Shown: positions 37,810 to 47,575 of the stretch, piece by piece | Position numbering within the stretch: the first letter of the stretch is position 1 | How the letters are laid out: every line of letters starts with the position of its first letter | DNA from: Malonomonas rubra DSM 5091 | GTDB taxonomy: Bacteria; Desulfobacterota; Desulfuromonadia; Desulfuromonadales; Geopsychrobacteraceae | Length of the DNA stretch: 64,000 nucleotides | NCBI RefSeq assembly: GCF_900142125.1 | Contig: NZ_FQZT01000006.1 | Coordinates: forward strand, 124,001-188,000 | Reading direction: 5' to 3' | Translations under genes and position numbers: made by a program | Notes under the pieces: generated by a model | Databases searched by the model: none | The model's input: the letters and a program-made list of their open reading frames with translations, nothing else | What the model was told of the DNA's origin: nothing

Positions 37810-38877
37810 GTGAAGTTGCGCCTGCTCTGGAAATTGATGCTGATCACTATCCTGCCTGTGGTCGGGGTTATTTTCCTGATCGTATGGTTTTCCGTTGATA
37901 ACCTTGCCGCTCACTATTTCATGGCGCTGATGGAAAAGTACGACGTTGCTGTCGACGACGTTCACCGCATGTTCATCGGCTCGATCCATCGTTACCTTGT
38001 CTGGGCCAGCCTGGCAGCCCTGGCGCTGGCCTTTGTTCTCAGCTACCTGTTGACGCGACGGGTGCTCCGCCCTTTGCAGCAGATGACTGCGATCACCAGA
38101 GAGGTTGCTGCGGGCAATTATTCTCTGCGCGCAGAGGTTACAACAGGTGATGAGGTCGGCCAGCTGGGGGAGGCTTTCAACAGCATGGCAGATAGCCTGG
38201 AGCAGGTTGAGCGCTTGCGCAAAACGATGGTCGCTGATGTCGCACACGAGCTGAGAACCCCCCTGACCAACCTGAGAGGCTACCTGGAAGCGCTCAATGA
38301 CGGTGTCATCCCGCCGACCTCTGATACCCTGCAGATGCTGCAGCAGGAGAGCCTGCGGCTGGTGCACCTGGTGGAAAGCCTGCAGCAGCTGGCCCGTGCA
38401 GATGCCGCTAAGGCCTATCTCAAGCGTGAAACGGTTTTGCTGTCCGACCTGGTCGGCCATCTGCTCACTTTGGGACAGCTCAATTTTCAGAAGAAAGAGA
38501 TCGAAATTGAAACCGACTACAGCGCTTTGGAGCGTCCAGTGAAGGTCGATAAAGATAAAATATTGCAGGCCATGCAGAATATGCTCGACAACGCCTGTAA
38601 ATACACTCCGCATGGAGGCAGCGTACGGGTTGCTGTTACCCCGGTGGAGGACGGGATGAAGGTTGTTTTTCAGAATACTGGGCCAGATATCCCGGCGGCA
38701 GACCTGCCCTATATTTTTGAACGTTTCTTCCGTGCCGATCGTTCCCGCTCCCGCATCGGCGGTGGCGCCGGCATCGGTCTGGCAATCAGCAGAGAGCTGA
38801 TTGCGGCGCACGGCGGACAGGTTGGTGCTGAAAGTTCGGAGGGAAAAACCGAGGTGTGGCTGATAGTGCCGGAATGA
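37810..38877 (+). CDS. sensor histidine kinase
   Basis: A 355-residue kinase from a GTG start coupled to the regulator gene. Two membrane helices (about residues 8-28 and 60-80) flank a periplasmic stretch of only about 30 residues. Then follow HAMP (about 82-135), the H-box [19 protein letters not shown], and the ATPase domain with [10 protein letters not shown] and [10 protein letters not shown]. The tiny periplasmic part suggests that the signal is felt in or at the membrane, or by a partner protein. Confidence 0.94.
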   Translation: MKLRLLWKLMLITILPVVGVIFLIVWFSVDNLAAHYFMALMEKYDVAVDDVHRMFIGSIHRYLVWASLAALALAFVLSYLLTRRVLRPLQQMTAITREVAAGNYSLRAEVTTGDEVGQLGEAFNSMADSLEQVERLRKTMVADVAHELRTPLTNLRGYLEALNDGVIPPTSDTLQMLQQESLRLVHLVESLQQLARADAAKAYLKRETVLLSDLVGHLLTLGQLNFQKKEIEIETDYSALERPVKVDKDKILQAMQNMLDNACKYTPHGGSVRVAVTPVEDGMKVVFQNTGPDIPAADLPYIFERFFRADRSRSRIGGGAGIGLAISRELIAAHGGQVGAESSEGKTEVWLIVPE

Positions 38878-38904
38878 ACAAAGGTTCAACAGAAAATGCT
38901 GGAG

Positions 38905-38948
38905 CTTTACCAAATCTTTACAGAAACGTTTTTCCCTCTTTATCACAG
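38905..38948 (+). promoter_or_regulatory. 11-bp direct-repeat operator array before msrB
   Basis: CTTTACCAAAT at 38905, CTTTACAGAAA at 38916, a degenerate copy at 38927 and CTTTATCACAG at 38938 form four 11-bp units in one helical phase. A TACTCT -10-like element starts at 38954. The form recalls Pho boxes (CTGTCAT repeats) and other OmpR-family sites. A further CTTTATCA lies at 38991. Confidence 0.6.
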
Positions 38949-39010
38949 CTCTCTACTCTGAAGGTCAAGCAGAGTTCAAGTTCTTTCGGTCTTTATCAAG
39001 GAGAGACAAG

Positions 39011-39736
39011 ATGAAAAGATCAACGAAAAAAATGCCGATATTTTACTGTTTTATGACCTTGTTCCTCGGTTCTCAACTGGCTTTTGCAGCAGACATGATG
39101 GATCAGGGGATGAAGAAAAACACTTCAGGCCACGCAATGGGCACGGAAATGCAGGATTCCATGGATGTGAAAGCGATGGATAAGGGAATGAAGAAGTCGA
39201 TGCAGGACAACATGCTGGATACGCAGGATAGGATGAAGGAAAAGCCGATGATGCATGATGGTAAGATGAAGATGGATGACGGGATGAGTATGAAGCGTGA
39301 GTATTCTGTCCCGAGTGATGAAGAGCTGCGCAAGTCTTTGACTCCACTGCAATACAAGGTCACTCGTAAAGAAGGAACTGAACCGGCGTTCAACAATACT
39401 TACTGGGATAACCATGATGCTGGTTTGTACGTCGACGTGATCTCTGGCGTTCCTCTTTTCAGTTCGACCGACAAATATGATTCTGGCACAGGCTGGCCAA
39501 GCTTCACCAAACCGCTGGATCCGGATGCAGTTTTTGTCACAGAAGACCGGAGTTTTTTCATGGTGCGTAACGAGGTTCGCAGCAAGTTGGCCGATGCCCA
39601 TCTCGGACACGTGTTCGATGACGGCCCGCAACCGACTGGATTGCGTTACTGCATGAATTCAGCGGCTTTGCGCTTTATTCCTGCTGACGAGTTGGAAAAA
39701 GAAGGCTATGGCGACTATGTTCACCTGTTCAAATAA
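39011..39736 (+). CDS. msrB: exported methionine-R-sulfoxide reductase with Met-rich segment
   Basis: A 241-residue protein. A signal peptide (cut near AFA-AD, residue 27) leads to a stretch (residues 29-94) with 17 methionines and many Lys, Asp and Gln but no cysteine. The MsrB domain follows (about 103-241) with SGTGWPSF and the catalytic Cys214 in GLRYCMNSA. The paired CXXC zinc sites of many MsrBs are absent, so it is the zinc-free type. MsrB reduces the R form of methionine sulfoxide. AAGGAG precedes the ATG. msrA follows 26 bases on and also has a signal peptide. Confidence 0.93.
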   Translation: MKRSTKKMPIFYCFMTLFLGSQLAFAADMMDQGMKKNTSGHAMGTEMQDSMDVKAMDKGMKKSMQDNMLDTQDRMKEKPMMHDGKMKMDDGMSMKREYSVPSDEELRKSLTPLQYKVTRKEGTEPAFNNTYWDNHDAGLYVDVISGVPLFSSTDKYDSGTGWPSFTKPLDPDAVFVTEDRSFFMVRNEVRSKLADAHLGHVFDDGPQPTGLRYCMNSAALRFIPADELEKEGYGDYVHLFK

Positions 39737-39762
39737 TTGGAGAAAACTGTCGAGGTGACATT

Positions 39763-40356
39763 ATGTTATTGAAACGGATATTGATTTTAACGGTAGCGAT
39801 ATTGACGATTTCAACCCAGGTTTTCGCTGCGACAACAATATTGGCCGGTGGCTGCTTCTGGTGCATGGAGTCCGATTTTGAAAAACTGGCTGGTGTTAGC
39901 GACGTCGTCTCGGGATTCAGCGGCGGAGACCTGCAGAACCCGACCTATAATGGCAATCATGTAGGGCATTACGAAGTGGTTGAAATTACCTATGATCCGC
40001 AGGTGCTGAGTTACCGTCAGTTGCTCGATTACTACTGGCGCCATATCGATCCTTTTGATGATGGTGGGCAGTTCTGCGATCGCGGTCACAGCTACAAGGC
40101 GGCCGTCTTTGTTGCCAACCCGGAGGAACGCAAAATAGCGGAAGAATCAAAAGCACAGGTGCAGGAGCTGTTCCCGCAGCAGAAAGTTGTGACGCCGATA
40201 TTGCCGGCCACGACATTTTGGCCGATAACGGGAAAAGAAAGCTATCACCAGGATTATTACAAAAAAAATCCGATCCGCTATAACTACTATCGCTGGGGGT
40301 GTGGCCGCGACCAGCGGGTGAAAGAGATCTGGGGTGACGAAGCGGACCACGGGTAA
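39763..40356 (+). CDS. msrA: exported methionine-S-sulfoxide reductase
   Basis: A 197-residue protein with a signal peptide (residues 1-22, cut after VFA) and the MsrA active site GGCFWC (Cys31 nucleophile, Cys34). SGFSGG and the GHYEVVEITYDP segment are as in the family. MsrA reduces the S form, complementing MsrB, so the operon can repair both epimers outside the cytoplasm. How electrons reach them is not shown here: no DsbD/CcdA or MsrQ-like gene is present. Confidence 0.94.
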   Translation: MLLKRILILTVAILTISTQVFAATTILAGGCFWCMESDFEKLAGVSDVVSGFSGGDLQNPTYNGNHVGHYEVVEITYDPQVLSYRQLLDYYWRHIDPFDDGGQFCDRGHSYKAAVFVANPEERKIAEESKAQVQELFPQQKVVTPILPATTFWPITGKESYHQDYYKKNPIRYNYYRWGCGRDQRVKEIWGDEADHG

Positions 40357-40407
40357 GCTTTGCTGATAAGAGTCTTGATGACAATAGATTGTAGATTGTG
40401 AAGTTAA

Positions 40408-40440
40408 GCCCCGGTTATGCCGGGGCTTTCTGCTTATTTT
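40408..40440 (+). terminator. terminator of msrBA
   Basis: GCCCCGG pairs with CCGGGGC around a short loop, followed by a T-rich tail that reaches the convergent DUF1847 gene's end. Confidence 0.8.
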
Positions 40441-41111
40441 TTCAGCGATCGATAATAGCTGTCGAGGGTGTAGATGGCGGCAAGCGGGTTGTGGCCGAGC
40501 AGGCGATCTTTGACGGCGAACACTGTGCAGGGGGCAACGGATTCTTTGAAGAAGATCGAGTCGTGGCCGACACAGAGGCCGATGACGACGTTGAGGTCGG
40601 TCTTTTCGTCATTCAGGACGCGCGCCTGCAGAACCGGGTTGCACATCGCCTCAGAGCTGTTGATAACGATCTTTTCGCTGTCATCCAGGCCGATCTCGTT
40701 TTTGTCGATGTTGCCGATTTTACAGATGACGGAACTGACTTTAAAGCCGTGCTGTAGCAGGAGCTGTTCAACCGCTTTAGCCTCATTGCGTAGCCCGATA
40801 CAAAAGGCCAGACCGAGGTGCTGGTAGTTCATCTTGTGGGCAAACTCGATAATTTCCAGAATGCGCGGCTTGACCGGTTTCAGCTCTGCGTAACTTTTAT
40901 CCCTGTTGGTGTAGCCTTCCGCTTCCTGGATCGATGACTGGCGGGCGAACTCGCAGAGTTCCTCGTTCTGGTAGCTGGCGAAAGCGTTCTCTTTCAAGTC
41001 ATCATGCTGCTGGGTAGGACAGCTTGCAGGGCCTTTTCCCGGAGTGATTTTGCAGGCACGCTCTGCAACGGCGACATTGCAAAGGGCGCAGTGAGATGTC
41101 ATCTCTTTCAT
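40434..41111 (-). CDS. DUF1847 cysteine-rich protein
   Basis: The ATG at 41111 is preferred (AGGAAC just upstream), with the ATG at 41102 and a TTG at 41132 as alternatives; 225 residues. The N-terminus has a Cys cluster (HCALC, then AC and SCP), followed by a conserved globular part with AFCIGLRNEA and GLCVGHDSIF. It matches the DUF1847 family, thought to bind metal and common in anaerobes. Its start lies 13 bases past the ftsK stop, so it is probably the last gene of the ftsK operon. Function unknown. Confidence 0.78.
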   Translation of the reverse strand: MKEMTSHCALCNVAVAERACKITPGKGPASCPTQQHDDLKENAFASYQNEELCEFARQSSIQEAEGYTNRDKSYAELKPVKPRILEIIEFAHKMNYQHLGLAFCIGLRNEAKAVEQLLLQHGFKVSSVICKIGNIDKNEIGLDDSEKIVINSSEAMCNPVLQARVLNDEKTDLNVVIGLCVGHDSIFFKESVAPCTVFAVKDRLLGHNPLAAIYTLDSYYRSLKK

Positions 41112-41124
41112 GTTCCTGCTCTCT

Positions 41125-43425
41125 TTATTCAATTTTGTTGATCAAGACTTCACGCGGCTTGCCGCTTCCGTCCGATGGGCCGACAATGCCTTCCTGCTCC
41201 ATCCGCTCAATCATCCGCGCAGAGCGGTTGTAACCAATTTTGAAACGGCGCTGCAGGCGGGAAATCGAAGCCTGCTTGGTATCAGCGACAAACTTCAGCG
41301 CTTCATCCCAGAGCTCATCGTACTCCTCTTCGCCCGTTTCGGCCCCGGCGCTGTTCTGCGGCGCTTGCAGAATGCTCTTGTCGTAATCTGCATTTCCCTG
41401 CTTGGAAAGGAAGTCAACCACCCGCTGCACTTCCAACTCAGAAACAAACGCACCGTGGACCCGCTGCAGGTAACCGACCCCGGGCGGCAGGAACAGCATA
41501 TCGCCCATGCCGAGCAGCGATTCGGCCCCCATCGAGTCAAGGATGGTGCGCGAGTCGGTACGCGAGAACACCTTGAAGGAGATCCGGGTCGGGAAGTTGG
41601 CCTTGATCAGGCCGGTGATGACATCGACACTCGGGCGCTGAGTGGCCAGGATCAGGTGGATGCCGGCGGCTCGCGCCATTTGCGCCAGTCGGGCGACCGA
41701 TTCTTCTATCTCCTTGCCGGCGACCATCATCAGGTCTGCCAACTCGTCGACGATGACAACGATATAGGGCAGGTGGCCGTGTTCCAGCTCCTCTTCCGGT
41801 TCGATGAATTCCGGGGTCTCTATTTCGGCATCGAGAAAATCCTCATTTGCCTCCGGTTCCGGCGGCAGGGTCTCCGCTTCCTTCTCTTCTTTTGCCAGTT
41901 TGCGGTTGTAGCCGTCGATGTTGCGTACGCCTTTGTCGGCCATCAGCTGGTAACGGCGCTCCATCTCCCGCACCGCCCAGGCCAGCGCCAGGGAGGCTTT
42001 TTTCGGGTTGGTGACGACCGGCAGCAGTAGGTGCGGGATGCCTTCGTAGATCGACAGTTCGAGCATCTTCGGGTCGATCATGATCAGGCGCACATCATCC
42101 GGCGTTGCCCGGTAGAGTAGCGACAAAATCATGGTGTTGATCGAGACCGATTTGCCGCTGCCGGTTGAGCCGGCGACCAGCAGGTGCGGCATTTTGGCCA
42201 GATCGGAAACGACCACGTTGCCGAAAATGTCCTTCCCCAGCGCCATTGGCAGTTTGCTCCCGGTTTTCTGGAACGCCTGATCTTCGATGATCTCTTTCAG
42301 GTAAACCGTTTCCCGATCTTTATTCGGGATTTCGATGCCAACCACACCGCGACCCGGAATCGGTGCGACAATACGGATCGAAACGGCCTGCAGTGCCATT
42401 GCCAGGTCATCCTGCAGGTTGGAAATTTTATTGACTTTGACGCCGGGAGCCGGAGCAAATTCGTACATGGTAACCACCGGGCCCGGCTTGACTTCAACCA
42501 CGTCGCCTTCGACACCGAAGTCAAGCAGCTTGTTTTCCAGCATCTGGGCAGCCTTGGTTAAACTGTCCTTGTCAATCGGTTTAGGGTCGCCACCATCGTG
42601 ATCGAGAAGTGACAGGCCTGGCATATGGTATGCGCCGGAGGGTTCCAGAAATGCGAATGCTTCCTGGTTCTCTTCATCTTTGCCTTTTGGTTTTTTCTGT
42701 TTTTTGCCCTTTACTTCAACCGGTTGTTTTGGCTCTTGCGGTAAGATCAGTGGGGCCTTGATTTCCGGTTCCGGCTTGTTCTTTTTCTCTTTCTGTTTCA
42801 GTTCTTTTTTAACTTTACGGGCTTCGCTGCGTTGTTCCAGCCTGCGGCCGAAGCGCTCGAGAAAGCCATCAACGAAAAGAACGAAGGAAAAGCGGGTCGA
42901 TAGAATCAGTGAAACCAGGAAGAAAACCAGCAGGACGATGGCAGCCCCGCCAAGGTTCAGATAGCTGGAGAGCAGGTTCACCAGGATGCGGCCAATTGCC
43001 CCTCCCGCCTCGCGGATCTGGCTGCCGAACAGTTTGACCTCTGACAACTGCAGCGCGAGCAGCCCGCCGAGGGTGACCTGCAGCAGCAGAAATGCAATCA
43101 GGCGCAAAAGGCGAAAGTGAACTTCGCGAAACTTCAGCCAGCGCCAGGCAAGAGTGAGGCAACCGAGCGGCCAGAGCCAGGCGGTCAGGCCGAATGCCTG
43201 ATAAAGCAGATCGGAAAGATGTGAGCCTATAATGCCGATCAGGTTGTTGACTTTTGCCGGGTTCAGGTTGTTATTGAACGATGGGTCTGCAGTGCTGTAA
43301 CTGCCGAGGCAGAGCAGCAGGAATATTCCCAGCGCCAGCCAGACCAGCCCCAGAATTTCGCGGTGGACCGGTCTTTCGATCGAGGTTTCCGTTTCCTCTT
43401 TGGTTTTACTTTTCGCTTTACTCAT
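41125..43425 (-). CDS. ftsK: DNA translocase FtsK/SpoIIIE
   Basis: A 766-residue protein: about four membrane helices (residues 25-185), a Lys/Glu-rich linker shorter than in E. coli (about 195-245), the RecA-like motor (Walker A AGSTGSGKS, Walker B VIVDELADL) and a C-terminal gamma winged helix (RRFKIGYNRSARMIERM) that reads KOPS sites. FtsK pumps chromosome ends through the septum and activates XerCD. It follows uppP by 22 bases in a cell-envelope operon. Confidence 0.97.
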   Translation of the reverse strand: MSKAKSKTKEETETSIERPVHREILGLVWLALGIFLLLCLGSYSTADPSFNNNLNPAKVNNLIGIIGSHLSDLLYQAFGLTAWLWPLGCLTLAWRWLKFREVHFRLLRLIAFLLLQVTLGGLLALQLSEVKLFGSQIREAGGAIGRILVNLLSSYLNLGGAAIVLLVFFLVSLILSTRFSFVLFVDGFLERFGRRLEQRSEARKVKKELKQKEKKNKPEPEIKAPLILPQEPKQPVEVKGKKQKKPKGKDEENQEAFAFLEPSGAYHMPGLSLLDHDGGDPKPIDKDSLTKAAQMLENKLLDFGVEGDVVEVKPGPVVTMYEFAPAPGVKVNKISNLQDDLAMALQAVSIRIVAPIPGRGVVGIEIPNKDRETVYLKEIIEDQAFQKTGSKLPMALGKDIFGNVVVSDLAKMPHLLVAGSTGSGKSVSINTMILSLLYRATPDDVRLIMIDPKMLELSIYEGIPHLLLPVVTNPKKASLALAWAVREMERRYQLMADKGVRNIDGYNRKLAKEEKEAETLPPEPEANEDFLDAEIETPEFIEPEEELEHGHLPYIVVIVDELADLMMVAGKEIEESVARLAQMARAAGIHLILATQRPSVDVITGLIKANFPTRISFKVFSRTDSRTILDSMGAESLLGMGDMLFLPPGVGYLQRVHGAFVSELEVQRVVDFLSKQGNADYDKSILQAPQNSAGAETGEEEYDELWDEALKFVADTKQASISRLQRRFKIGYNRSARMIERMEQEGIVGPSDGSGKPREVLINKIE

Positions 43426-43447
43426 AACTTATCCATTTATCGGTAAA

Positions 43448-44248
43448 TCAGCCAGCCAGCATAGAATAGCCGATAATGCTGCTGCCGACCAGCAGGCAGT
43501 AGACGGCGAATCCAGCCAGTCGTTTGCGACGGACAACGTTCATCAACCAGCGGATGGCGAACAGTCCGCTGGCAAAAGCCATGATCGCGCCGATGCCGTA
43601 AGCAGGCAGCTCGCTCGCCGTGACATGTTGCAGGTCTTTCATCGATAGCAGCATGGCGCCGCAAATTGCCGGCAACGCCAAAAGAAAAGAAAATCTGGCC
43701 GCAGCTTCACCATCGATTCCGCGCAGAAGCAATGTGGCGATGGTTGAACCGCTGCGGGAGATGCCGGGAATGATCGCCATGCCCTGCACCACGCCGACCA
43801 GAAGGGCATCGTTGATGCGTATTTCTGCCAGGCTGCGGCCGTCCTTGCGTGTCTTTTCAGCGACGATCAGGAGCATGGCTGTCAATAGCAGCATGCAGCC
43901 GATGACCAGCAGGTTCTCGAACAGTCCTTCGAAGAAATCTTTCCCGCTCAGGCCAATCACCGCTGTCGGGATGGAGCCGAGAATGATCATCCAGAATGTG
44001 TGTCGGTCATCAATGGCATAAGCATCTTTGCGGAAAAAGCAGGTCAGCAACTTCCAGACATCTTTGCGGAAATAAATAATAACCGCCAGCGTGGTAGCAA
44101 AGTGCAGCAGTACGTCGAACAGGAGCCCCGGTTGCTCGAAGCCGGGCAGAAAGTGCTGGGCTATCGCCAGATGCCCGGAAGAAGAAACGGGAAGAAATTC
44201 GGTCAGGCCCTGAATCAGGCCGAGGAGTATTGCGTGTAAAGTGTCCAT
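43448..44248 (-). CDS. uppP: undecaprenyl-diphosphatase
   Basis: A 266-residue membrane protein with about eight helices and both family motifs: LPVSSSGHLAIAQH near residue 20 and PGISRSGSTIATLLLRG near 165. It recycles undecaprenyl diphosphate for peptidoglycan and gives bacitracin tolerance. It lies between the RNase J and ftsK genes on the same strand. Confidence 0.96.
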   Translation of the reverse strand: MDTLHAILLGLIQGLTEFLPVSSSGHLAIAQHFLPGFEQPGLLFDVLLHFATTLAVIIYFRKDVWKLLTCFFRKDAYAIDDRHTFWMIILGSIPTAVIGLSGKDFFEGLFENLLVIGCMLLLTAMLLIVAEKTRKDGRSLAEIRINDALLVGVVQGMAIIPGISRSGSTIATLLLRGIDGEAAARFSFLLALPAICGAMLLSMKDLQHVTASELPAYGIGAIMAFASGLFAIRWLMNVVRRKRLAGFAVYCLLVGSSIIGYSMLAG

Positions 44249-44294
44249 CTCTATATTTTATCCTGGTTATTGATTTGGTTTCTGGTTCATGAAG

Positions 44295-45974
44295 TTAAAG
44301 CTGCAGGATGACGGGTAAAATCAGCGGCCGACGGGCGACTTTTTTGTTGAAACAACGACGTAGAGCCTTACGGACTTCCACTCGCAACTCTTCCCAGTCG
44401 CTGACGGCGTCCAGGCTGTGCTCGTCCAGCAGGTCGCAAACCGCCTGTTTCGCTTCGTCCAGCAGGGCATTGTTTTCTTCGCTCTCTTCCTCGATAAAGC
44501 CTTTGCTGAACAGCTCCGGTCCCTGAACGATTTTACCCGTCGATTGGTTGATCGCCAGCATGAGAATAACCAGGCCGTGATTTGCCAGATGACGCCGGTC
44601 GCGCAGTTGCATGGCGCCGACGTCGCCGACGCCTTTGCCGTCGACGAAGACACGGCCAGTTTCACACTTTTCACCAAGTTCGGCCCCCTCTGCAGTTATC
44701 AGCAAAGGGTAGCCGTTATCAACAACAAAACAGTTCTCTGCGTCTATCCCCATCTCCTGCGCCAGTTGCGCATGCTTGACAAGATGGCGATATTCACCAT
44801 GGACCGGCATGAAGTATTTGGGCCTGGTCAGGTTGTGTACAAGCTTCAGTTCCTCTCGGCTGGCATGGCCTGAGACGTGGATTTCACTGGTTTTCTCGTA
44901 AAAAACCTCTGCGCCCCGACGATAGAGATTGTTGATCAGGTCGGAAATCGCCTTTTCATTGCCAGGGATGAATTTGGAGGAGAGGATGACCGTATCGCCC
45001 CGTTCCAATTCGATCTGTTTATGGTCGCCAAGAGCAATCCGCATTAATGCGCTAAGCGGTTCTCCTTGGCTTCCTGTTGTTATTATGAGAACTTCTTCTG
45101 GTGGCAGGCTTCGCATATCGCGCAAATCGATAAACTGTTCCTCAGCGATTTTCAAGTAGCCAAGTTTGCGCGCTATATCGATGTTGGCAACCATGCTGCG
45201 CCCGTTGATAAGCAGTTTGCGGTTATTGCTTGCAGCGACATCGGCAATCTGCTGAATGCGGTGGATGTTGGAGGAAAAAGTTGCCACGACGACCCGCTTT
45301 ACACTCTGCGGGATAATCTCTTCGAGCGCTTTTTTGACCGTGCGTTCAGAAAGGGTATAGCCGTCGTTTTCAACATTGGTCGAGTCGGCCAGCAACAGCA
45401 AAACACCCTCTTCGCCGAATTCAGCCAGGCGGGCCAGATCGGTATTTTGGCCATCGACCGGGGTTTGGTCGATCTTGAAATCGCCGGTGTGAACAATTAA
45501 ACCAATAGGCGTTCTTATGGCAAGCCCGACACCATCAACTATTGAGTGCGCTGCTCGAAACGGTTCAATTTCAAAGGGGAAAAGATCAACTTTTTGCCGT
45601 GTTTGAATCTCGATCATCGGAACTTTGCTGTCGAGTTCAAACTCTTTCAGCTTGCTGCGCAACAGGCCCAGTGTAAGGCCAGTTGCATAAATTGCCGGCT
45701 CTCCAAGGTCTCGCCACAAGAAGGGGATCGCCCCGATGTGATCTTCATGCCCATGAGTCAGGACCAGGGCGATGATGTCGTCCTGCCTTCCCTCCAGGGA
45801 GCTGATGTCGGGCAGGACCAGGTCGATGCCCATCATGTAGGCTTCCGGGAACATCAGGCCGCAATCGACCAGCAATATTTTGCCGGCATATTCAATCGCC
45901 ATCATGTTCATGCCGATCTCGCCGAGACCACCAAGAGTGTAGAGACTGAGTTGTTCGCTTGTTTCTGTGCTCAC
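44295..45974 (-). CDS. rnj: ribonuclease J
   Basis: A 559-residue metallo-beta-lactamase/beta-CASP nuclease. The metal motif HGHEDHIGAIPF is near residue 75, HTGDFKIDQTP follows, and the beta-CASP HVSGHASREELK motif is intact. RNase J has endonuclease and 5'-3' exonuclease activity on mRNA and rRNA. Its start overlaps the plsC stop by 4 bases (ATGA), so the two are coupled. Confidence 0.95.
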   Translation of the reverse strand: MSTETSEQLSLYTLGGLGEIGMNMMAIEYAGKILLVDCGLMFPEAYMMGIDLVLPDISSLEGRQDDIIALVLTHGHEDHIGAIPFLWRDLGEPAIYATGLTLGLLRSKLKEFELDSKVPMIEIQTRQKVDLFPFEIEPFRAAHSIVDGVGLAIRTPIGLIVHTGDFKIDQTPVDGQNTDLARLAEFGEEGVLLLLADSTNVENDGYTLSERTVKKALEEIIPQSVKRVVVATFSSNIHRIQQIADVAASNNRKLLINGRSMVANIDIARKLGYLKIAEEQFIDLRDMRSLPPEEVLIITTGSQGEPLSALMRIALGDHKQIELERGDTVILSSKFIPGNEKAISDLINNLYRRGAEVFYEKTSEIHVSGHASREELKLVHNLTRPKYFMPVHGEYRHLVKHAQLAQEMGIDAENCFVVDNGYPLLITAEGAELGEKCETGRVFVDGKGVGDVGAMQLRDRRHLANHGLVILMLAINQSTGKIVQGPELFSKGFIEEESEENNALLDEAKQAVCDLLDEHSLDAVSDWEELRVEVRKALRRCFNKKVARRPLILPVILQL

Positions 45975-46675
45975 TCTTGCCCCCTTTCGGTTTTTTCGAA
46001 AATCGGCTCGCGGACTTGTGCCATCAGTTGCTTGGTCTCGGCATTTTTAAGCCCTTCAGTTGTAATGGGCGGAAAAATTTCCATTTCTATATCGCTCTTG
46101 TTGATTCGCAGGCTGTCTTTAGACATGACGTTGAAACTTCCGGTAATTGCGACCGGAACAATGGGAACCTGGGCTTTTATTGCGATCAGAAAGCCGCCTT
46201 TCTTGAACTCCTGCAGGTGACCATCGGGTGTGCGAGTTCCTTCAGGGAAGATGATGACAGAAGCCCCTGCCTGAATTTGTTTGGCAGCATCATTCATGCT
46301 GTGCATCGCTTTACGCCTGTCGGAGCGATCGATTGGGATATAACCACAACGGCGCATTGCCAGTCCAAACAATGGTACATCAAAGAGTTCTTTTTTAGCC
46401 ATCCAGCGGAATTGCAGCGGCAGACCAGCGTAGAGAACCGGAATATCGAAGTTGCTCGAATGGTTGACAATATAAACAACAGGCTGGTCGCGCGGAATGT
46501 TCTCAGATCCCTTGACTGTTATTTTCAGTCCAGCACAGAAAAGAGCGCTGCGGCCCCAGAGAATTCCCAAGCGGTGCACGTGATTTTGCCCCAGCAGGGA
46601 AAGTGGTAGCGCGAGCAGTAAAACAATGAAAGTCCAGGGATAATACGTTAGATAAAAAAACAATGTGCGTAGCAC
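45971..46675 (-). CDS. plsC: 1-acyl-sn-glycerol-3-phosphate acyltransferase
   Basis: A 234-residue protein with an N-terminal membrane helix and the PlsC motifs NHSSNFD (HX4D catalytic pair) and FPEGTRTPDG. It adds the second acyl chain in phospholipid synthesis. It is the first gene of the run plsC, RNase J, uppP, ftsK, DUF1847. The 295-base gap to divergent ssb must hold both promoters, but no strong box stands out by eye. Confidence 0.93.
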   Translation of the reverse strand: MLRTLFFYLTYYPWTFIVLLLALPLSLLGQNHVHRLGILWGRSALFCAGLKITVKGSENIPRDQPVVYIVNHSSNFDIPVLYAGLPLQFRWMAKKELFDVPLFGLAMRRCGYIPIDRSDRRKAMHSMNDAAKQIQAGASVIIFPEGTRTPDGHLQEFKKGGFLIAIKAQVPIVPVAITGSFNVMSKDSLRINKSDIEMEIFPPITTEGLKNAETKQLMAQVREPIFEKTERGQE

Positions 46676-46970
46676 TTATGCCTCCAATGCATCTAAACAT
46701 TCAACAATACTGACTTTGGTTCGTTGCCGTCAATTGAATTTACAGATTCCCGGCAAAGGTTGGCTGTCTGCAATTTTAGAGTGTCTCTGGAGCACGTGCC
46801 CAAATAGGGAAATGGCTTCACGTCTTGTGCTGAACCGTGTAACATGTCCGGTTCAAAAATATTCTGAAGAGCGAACAGGTAAACAACTGTCGGAGGTTTG
46901 GGAAACGCGGTCTGCGATTTTCTTTCAAGAATCAAGCTTGCGGGCAGTCATAATTTCGAGGAGGTTTTAA

Positions 46971-47489
46971 ATGTCTGTAAATAAAGTGATTTTAGTGGGG
47001 AACTTGGGGAAGGACCCGGAGCTTCGCTATACTCCGTCCGGTGCTGCGGTGGCAACTTTTTCCCTGGCGACGACCAACCCGTTCAAGGACCGGGAGGGTA
47101 ACAAGCAAACTGAATGGCACAATATTGTTGCCTGGCGGCAATTGGCCGAGGTTTGCGGCAAGTATCTGCATAAGGGCAAGCAGGTTTATATCGAAGGCCG
47201 CATCCAGACCCGCTCATACGACGATCGTGACGGTAATAAGCGCTACATCACTGAAATTGTTGCTGAACAGATGCAGATGCTCGGCAGTCGTGACGATCAG
47301 GGTGGTGGTTATGCTGGCGGACAGCAGGGCGGTGGCCAAGGTTACAACCAGGGTGGCCAGGGGAATTATGGCGGCGGGCCTCAGGGGGGCGGTCAATCTC
47401 AACCGCCGAGAAAACAGGAAGGCGCTCCCCAACAAGGGGGCGGTTTCAGTGAGCCGGCATTTAATCCTGATGATGAGATCCCCTTCTAG
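46971..47489 (+). CDS. ssb: single-stranded DNA-binding protein
   Basis: A 172-residue SSB. Residues 1-108 are the OB fold, starting [21 protein letters not shown] Gly/Gln-rich linker follows (about 110-160) and the tip is DDEIPF, the acidic tail that docks repair proteins. GAGGAGG supplies a strong ribosome site. A terminator follows the stop. Confidence 0.97.
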   Translation: MSVNKVILVGNLGKDPELRYTPSGAAVATFSLATTNPFKDREGNKQTEWHNIVAWRQLAEVCGKYLHKGKQVYIEGRIQTRSYDDRDGNKRYITEIVAEQMQMLGSRDDQGGGYAGGQQGGGQGYNQGGQGNYGGGPQGGGQSQPPRKQEGAPQQGGGFSEPAFNPDDEIPF

Positions 47490-47513
47490 GAAGACTGTTG
47501 AGGAATGTGAGAA

Positions 47514-47549
47514 AGGGCTGCAGGTTGTTGAACTTGCAGCCTTTTTTTT
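47514..47549 (+). terminator. terminator of ssb
   Basis: GGCTGCA pairs with TGCAGCC around a T/G-rich loop, then T8. It isolates ssb from the hairpin array and nhaA beyond. Confidence 0.88.
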
Positions 47550-47575
47550 GCCCTTTATACGGTCGAAGACAGAAC

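Noticed and set aside
37537-38946. 469-codon minus-strand frame over the sensor kinase
   Set aside because: Antisense shadow of the regulator and kinase genes; no recognisable motif.
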